Shown here: one piece after another, positions 1-8,215 of the stretch | Position numbering within the stretch: position 1 is the first letter of the stretch | How the letters are laid out: the number at the start of each line of letters is the position of its first letter | Assembly: GCA_026394055.1 (NCBI GenBank) | Contig: JAPKYZ010000085.1 | Span: forward strand, 61,184-125,183 | DNA length: 64,000 nt | Source of the DNA: Acidobacteriota bacterium | GTDB lineage: Bacteria > Acidobacteriota > Terriglobia > Bryobacterales > Bryobacteraceae | Direction: 5' to 3' | Program-made: the position numbers and the translations under genes | Notes under the pieces: generated by a model | What the model saw: only the letters and a program-made list of their open reading frames with translations | Told to the model about the DNA's origin: nothing | Databases searched by the model: none

Positions 1-472
1 TGGGCGTCGAGTGGATGGTGATGGTGCGATTCTCGACCACATGCACTTGGCCATCGGGCGCCACCCAGTCGGCCCGGAAGCTGAGCGAGCCCCGGTCGGC
101 ACCGCTTTCGGCCGCCGTCAGATCCTTGAACCGCACCGTGCCCACGGGCCGCTTCTTGCTGATCTCCATCACCGGGTCGACTTCAAAAAAATCGATGCCG
201 TTCAGCTTCTCATGCCCCACCCAGAGGCCCAGCTGATGGGGACTGTTGGTCATCTCACCGGGTTGTGGGTCCACTGGAAAGCCGCGCGTCACCACTTTGC
301 CCGAGGCGCTGCGCAAAGGGTGCAGGTAGGGCTTGTGCGCGGCTCCGCCAAAGTGGAGTTCAGAGAAGGGTTGTCCCGCAACACGAATGGTCGCCCGATC
401 CTGCTGCGGAGTGATCTGCACCTGCGCCCAACCCGAGCCCGCGACCAACATGAGAACCAGCAACCTTTGCAT
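1..472 (-). CDS. PmoA-like (DUF6807) secreted protein, N-terminal part
   Basis: The reading frame starts with ATG at 472 and runs open off the left edge, so about 157 N-terminal residues are visible. A signal peptide is seen (MQRLLVLMLVAGSGWAQ). It is followed by segments typical of the DUF6807/'methane oxygenase PmoA' Pfam family: KPYLHPLRSASG, VTRGFP, and NSPHQLGLWVGHEKLNGIDFF (shown here as the run SPHQLGLWVGHEKLNG). Despite the Pfam name, these proteins are periplasmic or secreted proteins common in Acidobacteria and Planctomycetes and are not methane monooxygenase subunits; their biochemical role is not established. The gene diverges from the TonB receptor at 584, with a 111-base gap that must hold both promoters. 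No stop codon is visible, so the true length is unknown. Confidence 0.8.
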   Translation of the reverse strand, partial: MQRLLVLMLVAGSGWAQVQITPQQDRATIRVAGQPFSELHFGGAAHKPYLHPLRSASGKVVTRGFPVDPQPGEMTNSPHQLGLWVGHEKLNGIDFFEVDPVMEISKKRPVGTVRFKDLTAAESGADRGSLSFRADWVAPDGQVHVVENRTITIHSTP

Positions 473-583
473 TTTTGTATGCTACCGCGTCAACATGAGA
501 ATTCCGTTTCAAGCGTGATTTCACCTGCGCGGCCAGACCAACTTTTATCCAGTTGTCACACCGGCAGGTCAACATAGGATCTT

Positions 584-3568
584 ATGGCTCAAAGGCGAAT
601 GGCAGTTCTTGTAGTGATGTTGGCGGAGGCGATGTGGGGGCAGTCGAACCGTGCGACGATTCAGGGCTCAATCTCTGATCCGGCGGGCGCGGTGGTATCG
701 GGCGCGGAAGTGCAAGTGACGGCACTCGCCACCGGGCAGCGGCGGGTGAGCGTCAGCGACGCGCGGGGATTTTATTCACTGGCCGGCATCGAATCGGGCT
801 TGGTGGAGCTGCGGGTGAACCGGGACTCTTTCCGGGCGGTGATCTTTTCCCGCATTGATCTGGCGGCGGGCGAAGTGCTGGTGCGCGATGTCCGGCTGGA
901 GCTGGCGGGCCGGGCTGATGCGCTGGAGGTTCAAGACAGCGGCGCCCGGCTCCGGCGGGGTACGGAGGTGGGCGGCGTGATGACCGGCACCCAGATCGGC
1001 CAGCTGCCGCTGAACGGCCGCAACTGGCAGGGTTTGCTGGCCTTGATTCCTGGAGCCATCAATACCGGCACCGGCGACGCCCGTGGCGTTCGTTTCTTTG
1101 GCCGGGGCGTGGACGACAACAACTTCCGCTTTGATGGCGTGGATTCGACCGGCGTGCGCAATCAGGTGCCACGCGATGACATCCGGCTGGCGATTTCCAT
1201 GGAGGCGATTGCCGAATTTCGCGTACGCGGCGCGATGTATTCGGCCGAGACGGGCGGCACCATGGCCGCCCAAGTGGAACTGATCTCCCGCTCCGGCAGC
1301 AACACCCTGCACGGCAGCGCGTTTGAGTTTCTGCGCAATGACAAGCTGGATGCGCGTTCGCCGTTTGACCCGGCCAAAATTCCGCCGTTCCGGTTGAACC
1401 AGTTTGGCGGCAGCCTGGGCGGCACCTTACGCCGTGACCGTACGTTCTTCTTTGCGGCCTACGAGGGGCTGGCGCAGCGGCTGGGGCGAAGCTTTGTCGC
1501 GACGGTGCCCAGTGATTCCTTCCGCGCCCGCGCCTTGGCCCAAACGCCGGCGCTGCGGCCTTATCTGGATGCCTTCCCCACCTCTTCGGTCGCCACCTCC
1601 AGCCCCGATATCGCCCGCTGGACGGGCCCGGGCAGCCAGGACAACGACCAGCATTCCGGCACCATCCGGATCGACGAAAAGCCGCGTGACCGCACCAGCC
1701 TGTTCGCCCGGTTCAGCACCAACCGCATGCAGGTCCGCACGCCGCAAGGCGACTCGACCGGCAACCTGAGCGCCTACAATCGCGTGGAAGAGGCCGTCAC
1801 CACGGGTGTGGTCGAGTGGTTGGAAGTGCTTTCGCCGCGGACCGTGCATCAGGCGCGGGTGGGTATCAACCGGGTGCCGTTCCGGTCGCAATATGAAAGC
1901 CCCATTCTGCCCGCGTTGCGCGTGGCTGGACTCACCTCCATCCCCGGCGCGCGCGAGAGCCTGGTGAACTCGCTTACCTACACGTTCAGCGATAGCCTCA
2001 GCCTGATCCGCGGCCGCCACAGCATCAAGTTGGGCGTGGAGGCGCGCCCGCTGCGCTTTGCTCTGCGCACGGTGGCCGACGGCAGCGCGATCGTCTTCAC
2101 CGACATGAACACGTTCGCCCAAGGCCGGGTGAACACGGCCAACCTCAATGGCTTTCTGCCCACGCGCGGGGTCAGCAAAACGCAGTGGTTTGCCTACGTC
2201 CAGGATGAGATCCATTTGACGCGCACGCTGACGCTCAACGCCGGACTGCGGTACGAGCAACTGGGCGTGCTGAAGGAAGATTTTGGCCGCGCCCAGCCGT
2301 TTGATCTCGAGACCTGCGGCGGCTTCTGCCCGGCGGGCACTTCGTTCACCGAGCCTGACCGGAACAACTTCGCGCCTCGGGCGAGTTTGGCCTGGGCTCC
2401 AGCGGCGGCCAAGGGCCGGACCGTGCTGCGCGTCGGCAGCGGCGTCTTCTACGGAGAAGGCCAACTGGGCAATCAGACCAGCCCGGTGGAGAACGAGACC
2501 GTCCGCTTATCGCTCGCCGGAGCGCAGCTGGACCGCGTCTCGCTGGCCGATCTGCTGGCGCCCACCCTGCCCGCCAGCGCCGGCACGCTGACCATCTCGC
2601 CCCTCAATCTCGAGCGGCGCCGCAAAGACATGTACACCACGCAGTGGACCGCCCAGGTGGGCCAGGAGCTGCCCGCGGGCCTGACGCTCGAGACCGCCTA
2701 TGTCGGCAGCAAAGGCTCGCAACTTTTTGCGCGGACCTATTACAACCGCCTCAACCCCGCCACGGGCCTGCGCCCGCTACCGCAGTACGGCTTGATCCCG
2801 GTACGGGCCAACGGCGCCAACAGCCAGTACCATGGTCTGACTGTGGCCCTGCGGCGCGCGCGCGGACCGGCGACGTTTGGGGCCAACTACCAGTGGTCCC
2901 ACGCGATCGACGAGTTCTCCGCGGGCGGCGATGATGCGGGCTATCCGCAAAATGTCAGCTGCCGCGCTTGTGACCGGGCCAGCAGCGATTTCGACATCCG
3001 CCACAGCTTCCAGTTCAACAGCCTTTACGAACTGCCCTTCGGCCGCGGCCATCGCCATGTAAGCCACGGCTGGGGCAGCGCTCTGCTGGGCGGTTGGCGC
3101 GTGGGTGGACTGTTCACCGCACGCAGCGGGCGCGCACTGACGGTCTCGGTGTCGCGCGCCACCGGTGACCTGCCGGATGGCAACGCCACCAGTCCGCAGC
3201 GGCCGGATGTTGTTTCCGGTGTACCGGTCAGCCTGACGCCCGACGGGACGGCCAACTGGCTGAACTTGGCCGCCTTCCGGCTGCCCGTCCGCGGGACCTG
3301 GGGCAACGCGGGCCGCAGCTTGGCGCGCGGCCCAGTGATCGCCAATGTCGACGCCTCCCTGACGCGGCGGCTGGCTCTGACGGAGCGCTGGTCGCTCGAC
3401 CTGCGCGGCGAAGTGTTCAACGTGCTGAACCATCCGCAGTTCGCCAACCCGCAGGCCAACTTCTCCAGTCCCGCGACGTTTGGGCGCGTGGTGCAGTTGA
3501 TCAACACCGGCGCCACCGGCACCGGCACGCCCCGCCAGATCGAGTTTTCGCTACGCCTGAACTTTTAG
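584..3568 (+). CDS. TonB-dependent receptor, Oar-like, with carboxypeptidase-regulatory N-terminus
   Basis: A 994-residue outer-membrane protein. A short signal peptide ends near residue 20 (MWGQS). A carboxypeptidase-regulatory-like beta-sandwich follows at about 22-105 (IQGSISDPAGAVVSGAEV). A plug-like segment (QLPLNGRNWQGLLALIPG) lies near 135-155, and a long beta-barrel ends in aromatic Phe (EFSLRLNF), as outer-membrane barrels do. This architecture is the Oar/'TonB-dependent receptor' type greatly expanded in Acidobacteria; substrates are usually unknown and may include plant-derived oligosaccharides (family knowledge, not seen here). The ATG at 584 has AGGA just upstream. The next gene starts 11 bases after the stop, so the two are probably cotranscribed. 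I see no obvious TonB box. Confidence 0.88.
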   Translation: MAQRRMAVLVVMLAEAMWGQSNRATIQGSISDPAGAVVSGAEVQVTALATGQRRVSVSDARGFYSLAGIESGLVELRVNRDSFRAVIFSRIDLAAGEVLVRDVRLELAGRADALEVQDSGARLRRGTEVGGVMTGTQIGQLPLNGRNWQGLLALIPGAINTGTGDARGVRFFGRGVDDNNFRFDGVDSTGVRNQVPRDDIRLAISMEAIAEFRVRGAMYSAETGGTMAAQVELISRSGSNTLHGSAFEFLRNDKLDARSPFDPAKIPPFRLNQFGGSLGGTLRRDRTFFFAAYEGLAQRLGRSFVATVPSDSFRARALAQTPALRPYLDAFPTSSVATSSPDIARWTGPGSQDNDQHSGTIRIDEKPRDRTSLFARFSTNRMQVRTPQGDSTGNLSAYNRVEEAVTTGVVEWLEVLSPRTVHQARVGINRVPFRSQYESPILPALRVAGLTSIPGARESLVNSLTYTFSDSLSLIRGRHSIKLGVEARPLRFALRTVADGSAIVFTDMNTFAQGRVNTANLNGFLPTRGVSKTQWFAYVQDEIHLTRTLTLNAGLRYEQLGVLKEDFGRAQPFDLETCGGFCPAGTSFTEPDRNNFAPRASLAWAPAAAKGRTVLRVGSGVFYGEGQLGNQTSPVENETVRLSLAGAQLDRVSLADLLAPTLPASAGTLTISPLNLERRRKDMYTTQWTAQVGQELPAGLTLETAYVGSKGSQLFARTYYNRLNPATGLRPLPQYGLIPVRANGANSQYHGLTVALRRARGPATFGANYQWSHAIDEFSAGGDDAGYPQNVSCRACDRASSDFDIRHSFQFNSLYELPFGRGHRHVSHGWGSALLGGWRVGGLFTARSGRALTVSVSRATGDLPDGNATSPQRPDVVSGVPVSLTPDGTANWLNLAAFRLPVRGTWGNAGRSLARGPVIANVDASLTRRLALTERWSLDLRGEVFNVLNHPQFANPQANFSSPATFGRVVQLINTGATGTGTPRQIEFSLRLNF

Positions 3569-3579
3569 AGGACCTCCCA

Positions 3580-4038
3580 ATGACTTTCATGATGATGATG
3601 ATGCTCTGCCAGGCCGCCCCGGCCACACCGCTGCGGCTGGCCGATCTACCGGCGGCGGTCCAAAAGGCGGTGGAGAAGGAGACCCAAGCCGGGGCGAAGA
3701 TCGAGAAGATCAAGACCGAAAAAGTCACCCTGCCTTCCGGCCGTGAGGAGACCGGCTACGAAGTGGAGTTCGAGCTGAAAGACCAGGAGCGGGAGATCGT
3801 CTACGCCGCCTCCGGCGAGGTACTTCAGATCGAAGAAGAGATCAGCTGGAAGCAAGTGCCGGCGGCCGCGCAACGGGCGATTCAAGCCGCGGCCAAAGGC
3901 GGCAAGCTCCGCAAGACTGACCGGCTGCAACGGCAGGGCCAGGTGCTCTACGAGGCGGAGTTGGAGATCGGGGGCAAGCGCTCCTCCCAGCTGTTCACGG
4001 CGGCCGGACAGCCCGTGCCCAAGCCGTCCGGCAAGTAA
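3580..4038 (+). CDS. PepSY-like secreted protein
   Basis: A 152-residue protein with a short hydrophobic, Met-rich leader (MTFMMMMMLCQAAPA). Two similar alpha/beta repeats follow: LADLPAAVQKAVEKE... GYEVEFELKDQEREIVY and WKQVPAAAQRAIQAAAK... LYEAELEIGGKRSSQLF. This pattern, 'lpaaVqkai + Ye(v/a)e(f/l) + v.(d/a)..G', is that of PepSY-like/putative beta-lactamase-inhibitor-like periplasmic proteins. Function is unknown; such domains often bind or inhibit partner proteins in the periplasm. The start is ambiguous because four in-frame ATG codons follow the first; the first has GAGG about 9 bases upstream. It directly follows the TonB receptor and is likely in its operon. The C-terminus is lysine- and proline-rich. 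Confidence 0.65.
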   Translation: MTFMMMMMLCQAAPATPLRLADLPAAVQKAVEKETQAGAKIEKIKTEKVTLPSGREETGYEVEFELKDQEREIVYAASGEVLQIEEEISWKQVPAAAQRAIQAAAKGGKLRKTDRLQRQGQVLYEAELEIGGKRSSQLFTAAGQPVPKPSGK

Positions 4039-4087
4039 GAGAACGGGCGCAGCCCCCGGGCCGTGGCCGTTTACGCGGTCTTGCTGC

Positions 4088-6076
4088 CTACGCGGCCGGC
4101 GCTGATGATTCTCGGCGCCACCGGTACCCGACACCCTGAACGGTTTCGACCAAGAAAGCGCGGTCAGCCAGTTTTTTTCTCAAGGCCCGGATGACCACGT
4201 CCACTACGTTGCTACCGCCGTCGTAACTCTGTCCCCAAACATTCTCCAACAGGGCAGCACGGGAGACGGCTTGTCCGGCGTGCCGCTGGAGATACTCGAT
4301 CACTCCAAACTCGAGCTTAGAGAGGCTGACCCGGCCGTCTTTCAGCACCAGCTCCCGGGCCGCACAGTCAAGAATTCCCTGGTCCTCAACGCCCAATTCG
4401 GCCGCCACCAAGCGCGCCAGCCAACCGTCGACCGACGAAGGCCCAAAATCCAACATCGCGGTGGAGTAGCCGTGGGCACTGCTTGGCCAGCTGCTGCCAG
4501 ACAGAACCTGAAACTCCAGCGTCCGGAAGACCGCGGCATACGGTGCCAGATCCTGGAGCACCAGATAGACCCGCCTGAGGTTCGGACGCAACTCCAGGTA
4601 CTTGCGCTTCAGATCCAAAAAGCAGGCTGCCTGGACGGCGGACGGCGCTTCTCCCGTTTCCGCCGCTAACCAGCGCCTTAGAAAGAGGGCCCCTTGGGTG
4701 CGCGGTAGCGGCTGCCGGTCAAGGTGTTCCAGCCAGGTCCGGCTCACCGGATCCTCGCGTTGAAATCCCACCGGCCACCGGCTGGGGTCAAACGCGCAAT
4801 AGAAGCCCGCCACCGTTCCGCGTGGATCGCGGGCCACGGCAAAGGTCTCTGGGGCCCGGGTGAGCCATTGGCCGAGTGCGGCCGCCATCTGGGAGGTCTC
4901 ATGACGGTCCACGATTTCCAGAATCTGTTCAGCATCGCGGGCATGGGCTTGCTCGACGACGTATTCCTGCCCACCGCAGGGGAAGAACGCCTCTCTCACC
5001 ACCGGATTCTCGAGTACGTAAAGGAGGTCCGCCGTGCAACGCCAGAGGCCGGAGGGTACGGCGGTGCGAAGTTCCGACCTGATCTGGCGGTAGCCCGCGC
5101 GCCGGTACTCGCGGTACTTTTGCGGATTCTCGGCCCGCAGTGTTGCCGCGATCACTTCGCGCACGGTGTCGTGCAGGCGGAGCCCGTCGCGATCCGTCTG
5201 CACGAAGGGAAGAGCTCGGATCCGCTCATAGGCATCCTGGGGTGATAGATCGGTAAGCAGCGCCGCCACCAGCGGCACCGTTACCCGCCGCAACACCGAG
5301 GCGGCCTCCACGATGCGCCGCGTCTGAGGGGGGATATCAGCGACATAGAGACGGGAAAGCTCTTCAACCACCCGTTGGCCCACGCCGGCACTCATGGCAT
5401 TGGTGGCGTCGCTGGCTTTCAATGCGGCGGCCAGCGTCAACGCCAAGGGATGACCGTGACAAATCCCTTCCAACTGCCTGGCCTCCGCGGCTGGTATGCC
5501 CGCCTGAGACAGGAACTCCAGGGCGCTTTGTTGGTCCAGGGAACCCAGCCTCAGGGTTTTGAATAGCCCCTGCCAACCGGGAGCCAGCAGCCAGGCGGTG
5601 ACCGGTTCCTCACGGCCGCACAGGATCACGCGCACGTTGTCAGGCAGGAAAGGAACGAAGTTCTGCCGGAGCCAGGAGTCCATCAGGCGGAAAACCTCGT
5701 AGGTATCCAGCGCCACAATCACCCGCGCGCCCACTTGGCCCAGGCGCACCGCCACCTCCTGCAGTGAGCCGGGCGAACCACCGGTGGCCACGGCCAGTTC
5801 GGCCAGCAAGCCCGCCTCGGTGGGTTCGACCGTCCCGCAGTCCAGCCGGATCACCGTGGCGCCGGTGGCTCGCGCCTGTTGGGCGAATCCGTCAAGCAGA
5901 GTGGACTTGCCAATGCCCGCGATACCGTTGACGTGCACCACCAGCGGTCCGCCGGGCTTCAGTATCTCCAGCAGCACATCAAGCTCTTGCTTGCGGCCCA
6001 CCAGATCGGTTAGGAGGCGGCGCCGGTCGACGAGATCTTTGAATTGCGACACGCTCGGCAGTCTCCTTCCCAGCAT
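4088..6076 (-). CDS. P-loop ATPase / GNAT-like / C-terminal OmpR-type winged-helix regulator
   Basis: A 662-residue multidomain protein, probably cytoplasmic. An NTPase module of AAA/NB-ARC type has Walker A GIAGIGKSTL at 51-60, Walker B VIVALDTYE near 119-127 and a later sensor-like LCGRE at about 152-156; a helical ARC-like region follows. Residues about 375-535 (AEQILEIVDRHET... ETFAVARDPRGTVAGFYCAF) look like a degenerate GNAT acetyltransferase fold. The last ~75 residues are an OmpR/PhoB winged helix (SRAALLENVWGQ, NVVDVVIRALRKKL, VQGVGYRW). In SARP/AfsR-type regulators the winged helix is normally N-terminal; here it is C-terminal. It is probably a ligand- or ATP-gated transcription factor. 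The divergent region near 6480 holds an 11-bp-period direct repeat that suits this DNA-binding fold. The GNAT call is from pattern only. Confidence 0.75.
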   Translation of the reverse strand: MLGRRLPSVSQFKDLVDRRRLLTDLVGRKQELDVLLEILKPGGPLVVHVNGIAGIGKSTLLDGFAQQARATGATVIRLDCGTVEPTEAGLLAELAVATGGSPGSLQEVAVRLGQVGARVIVALDTYEVFRLMDSWLRQNFVPFLPDNVRVILCGREEPVTAWLLAPGWQGLFKTLRLGSLDQQSALEFLSQAGIPAAEARQLEGICHGHPLALTLAAALKASDATNAMSAGVGQRVVEELSRLYVADIPPQTRRIVEAASVLRRVTVPLVAALLTDLSPQDAYERIRALPFVQTDRDGLRLHDTVREVIAATLRAENPQKYREYRRAGYRQIRSELRTAVPSGLWRCTADLLYVLENPVVREAFFPCGGQEYVVEQAHARDAEQILEIVDRHETSQMAAALGQWLTRAPETFAVARDPRGTVAGFYCAFDPSRWPVGFQREDPVSRTWLEHLDRQPLPRTQGALFLRRWLAAETGEAPSAVQAACFLDLKRKYLELRPNLRRVYLVLQDLAPYAAVFRTLEFQVLSGSSWPSSAHGYSTAMLDFGPSSVDGWLARLVAAELGVEDQGILDCAARELVLKDGRVSLSKLEFGVIEYLQRHAGQAVSRAALLENVWGQSYDGGSNVVDVVIRALRKKLADRAFLVETVQGVGYRWRRESSAPAA

Positions 6077-6175
6077 ACTTGAGCGTGTTTGGGCGCCTGT
6101 TCGGGCCGCCCGCCAGCGGCCTGGGGCTGGCGAGCCCGCCGCGAACCCGTCCCTAGGCTCGAACCGCCTAAGCCC

Positions 6176-6397
6176 CTATGCTCCCCCGCCAGCCAGTGCC
6201 CGGACCGCTTCCGTCGTCATGGCCTGGCCCCCGATCCCCCATTCACCGCTGCGCACCTCTTCGATGGTGACCCAGGTGACGGGCCGCATCGCTTCGCCCT
6301 CAATGGCGACCATGGCATCAGTTAGTCTCGTGATCATCTCATTCTTCTGAGCAGGGGTGAATACGTTCTCAATCAACTTCACTTGGATCAACGGCAT
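6176..6397 (-). CDS. 4-oxalocrotonate tautomerase family protein
   Basis: A 73-residue protein starting MPLIQVKLIENVF. After Met removal, Pro-1 would be N-terminal, the catalytic base of the tautomerase superfamily. The length and the order beta-strand, helix (TPAQKNEMITRLTDAMV), then VTWVTIEEV fit the 4-OT/DmpI fold, which assembles as hexamers of short subunits. It probably tautomerises a small enol/keto acid or has a promiscuous activity; the substrate cannot be read from sequence. A good ribosome site (AGGAAAG) lies before the ATG. It is oriented like the regulator at 4088-6076, 99 bases upstream of it, and diverges from the broken cupin gene. Confidence 0.85.
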   Translation of the reverse strand: MPLIQVKLIENVFTPAQKNEMITRLTDAMVAIEGEAMRPVTWVTIEEVRSGEWGIGGQAMTTEAVRALAGGGA

Positions 6398-6477
6398 TTG
6401 CTTTCCTTTCGTGTTCGTGGCGTCTGCCTCGACACCTCAACGATAGACCGGGGGGCCGCACCCAGCGTTAGAACGGC

Positions 6478-6496
6478 ATGAGAATTTTATGAGAAT
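6478..6496. promoter_or_regulatory. Candidate OmpR-family direct-repeat operator
   Basis: Two perfect copies of ATGAGAAT (6478-6485 and 6489-6496) are separated by TTT, an 11-bp period. OmpR/PhoB-type winged-helix dimers characteristically bind direct repeats one helical turn apart. The repeat lies in the divergent gap between the tautomerase (6397) and the cupin pseudogene (6587). The regulator encoded at 4088-6076 carries such a winged helix and is the natural candidate to bind. Binding is inferred. Confidence 0.45.
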
Positions 6497-6586
6497 GCGC
6501 CGGACAGCCGGCCGTAAGCGCCGCACCACTCTGGGATCATCCCGGGCCGTTTCATTGAATCTCCAACCACAGGAGGAGAACCAAAC

Positions 6587-7138
6587 ATGACTTCAACAGT
6601 CACATCACCCGCGTCCGGGCCATCGCCCACCGCGAACCAAAACAATGTGCCATCCGCACCGCGGGAGAGAATCAGACAGCGCCACCGGCCCATGGATCTT
6701 GGGGGCAGCGGCTGCAACCGTGGCGATCGCGATGATCGCACTGGGACTAACCGGATCTGCCGGGGCCCAAGTTAGTCCGCTGCAGATCGTCCCCCTCGCG
6801 CAAGGCTTCACGCGGTTGAAAGAGATTCAGCTGGACTAGCGACGTCCTGCAAAGCCTGCTGGTGTTTCAGCCCGGTGGTGACACCGGATGGCATACTCAT
6901 CCGGGCCCGGTCATCGTCGTGGTGAAAAGCGGCGCCCTGACCGAGTTTGAAAGCAATGGCTGCGTAGTCATTCACCCGGCGGGTTCAGTGTTCTTTGAAC
7001 AAAAGGGTGAGGTACCGAGCCATCAACCAAACGGGCGGCGTCACCGAGGCGTATGCCACATTCCTGTCGCCTGCCGGTGCCCAACCGCTGATCCCGGCAG
7101 CCGATCCGGGTCGAAGGTGCGGGGACCGGCACCACTAA
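6587..7138 (+). pseudogene. Cupin-domain protein gene broken by several frame changes
   Basis: A strong ribosome site (AGGAGGAG) precedes ATG 6587, but the product can be read only by changing frame at least three times. Frame A gives MTSTVTSPASGPSP... Frame B, from about 6690, gives a membrane anchor (ILGAAAATVAIAMIALGL) and stops at 6839. Frame C gives DVLQSLLVFQPGGDTGWHTH and VIVVVKSGALTEFE, the first cupin motif with its HxH metal ligands. Frame D, from about 7015, gives QTGGVTEAYATFLSPAGAQP and ends at TAA 7136-7138. Together they make an anchored, periplasmic cupin of about 180 residues. The clean ribosome site and intact motifs suggest recent inactivation or errors in the assembled sequence. 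Frame-shift positions are approximate. Confidence 0.75.
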
Positions 7139-7155
7139 GGACCCAAGGCTCAAAA

Positions 7156-7186
7156 GACCGGGCGGCGGTCAACGCGCCGCCTGGTC
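7156..7186 (-). terminator. Hairpin, possible intrinsic terminator
   Basis: GACCGGGCGGCG (7156-7167) pairs with CGCCGCCTGGTC (7175-7186), 12 base pairs with one wobble or mismatch, around a 7-base loop. On the minus strand it is followed by TCTTTTG, a short T-rich tract; on the plus strand there is none. It lies between the cupin pseudogene and pirin, and no minus-strand gene clearly ends here, so its role is uncertain. Confidence 0.35.
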
Positions 7187-7287
7187 CAACTTACCGGTCA
7201 CCCAGGCAAACCGGCACGCCACAATAAAGCGATACAGCGTTTAGCACCCCGGCGGCAGAGAGGTTGTAATTGTGGCAACCTGAGGGC

Positions 7288-8193
7288 ATGTCTATCCGTC
7301 CGGTGAAGCGCCTTGAACAGTCCAAGCCGACGCTCGAAGGGGCGGGCGTGCACTTGCGGCGCGCCTTCGGGTTTGGCGATACGGCCGAGACCGATCCGTT
7401 TCTGCTGTTCGACGACTTCCGCAACGACAACCCGGCGCAGTACCGCGCGGGCTTCCCCTGGCATCCCCACCGCGGCATTGAGACCATCACCTACGTGTTG
7501 GCGGGCACGGTCGAGCACAGCGACAGCCTGGGCAACCAGGGCGCCATTGGGGCGGGCGACGTCCAGTGGATGACCGCCGGCAGCGGCATCATCCATCAGG
7601 AGATCCCGCAAGGTGACCCCGTGGGCCGCATGCATGGCTTTCAGCTGTGGGCCAATCTTCCGGCCGACCAGAAGATGTCCGCGCCACGCTACCAGGAAGT
7701 GGCCTCCGGAAACATTCCGGAGGTAGTGGAAGACGATGGCACCCGCGTCCGCGTCGTGTGTGGCGACTTCTGGGGTGTCAAAGGTCCGGTGGAAGGCGTG
7801 GCGGCGGAGCCCATCTATCTGGACGTCACCATCCCCGCGGGCAAGCGCCGCCGCCTGCCGGTCGAGACCACGCGGCACGCGTTCGCGTATGTGTTCGACG
7901 GCGCAGGCAAGTTCGCCGACGCCTCCGGCCCGCAACCGGTGCTCACCGAAGTGGTACCGGGCGAGGAACCGCTGAGCCTGCTGGCCGACAACCGGTCGCT
8001 AGTCCTGTTCGACCGCGGCGACGAGGTGGTGGTCGAAGCTGGCGAACAAGGCGTCCGCTTCCTGCTGGTCTCCGGCAAGCCGCTGGGGCAACCGGTGGCG
8101 TGGCGCGGCCCGATCGTCATGAACACGCAAGAAGAGCTGCGGCAAGCCTTTGCGGAGCTGCAGCAGGGCACGTTCTTGAAGAGCGCCCACTAA
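7288..8193 (+). CDS. Pirin family protein
   Basis: A 301-residue bicupin of the pirin family. The N-terminal cupin shows the conserved run FPWHPHRGIETITYVLAG and the metal-binding set HPHRG, then EHSDSLGNQG, DVQWMTAGSGIIHQE and MHGFQLWANLP. The C-terminal pirin domain covers about 185-290 (GEEPLSLLADNRSLVLF). Pirins bind Fe(II); some bacterial members have quercetinase activity or modulate metabolic enzymes. I chose ATG 7288 because the in-frame TTG at 7270 adds only six residues and the family start aligns with MSIRPVKRL. The gene is monocistronic and meets the pst operon tail-to-tail, with 22 bases between them. Confidence 0.92.
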   Translation: MSIRPVKRLEQSKPTLEGAGVHLRRAFGFGDTAETDPFLLFDDFRNDNPAQYRAGFPWHPHRGIETITYVLAGTVEHSDSLGNQGAIGAGDVQWMTAGSGIIHQEIPQGDPVGRMHGFQLWANLPADQKMSAPRYQEVASGNIPEVVEDDGTRVRVVCGDFWGVKGPVEGVAAEPIYLDVTIPAGKRRRLPVETTRHAFAYVFDGAGKFADASGPQPVLTEVVPGEEPLSLLADNRSLVLFDRGDEVVVEAGEQGVRFLLVSGKPLGQPVAWRGPIVMNTQEELRQAFAELQQGTFLKSAH

Positions 8194-8215
8194 GCCCGCA
8201 AGCTTGAAGCTGCTG

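Noticed and set aside
1427..2464. A 345-codon open frame antisense to the TonB receptor
   Set aside because: His/Arg/Gln-rich shadow with no domain; the plus-strand receptor is intact through this stretch.
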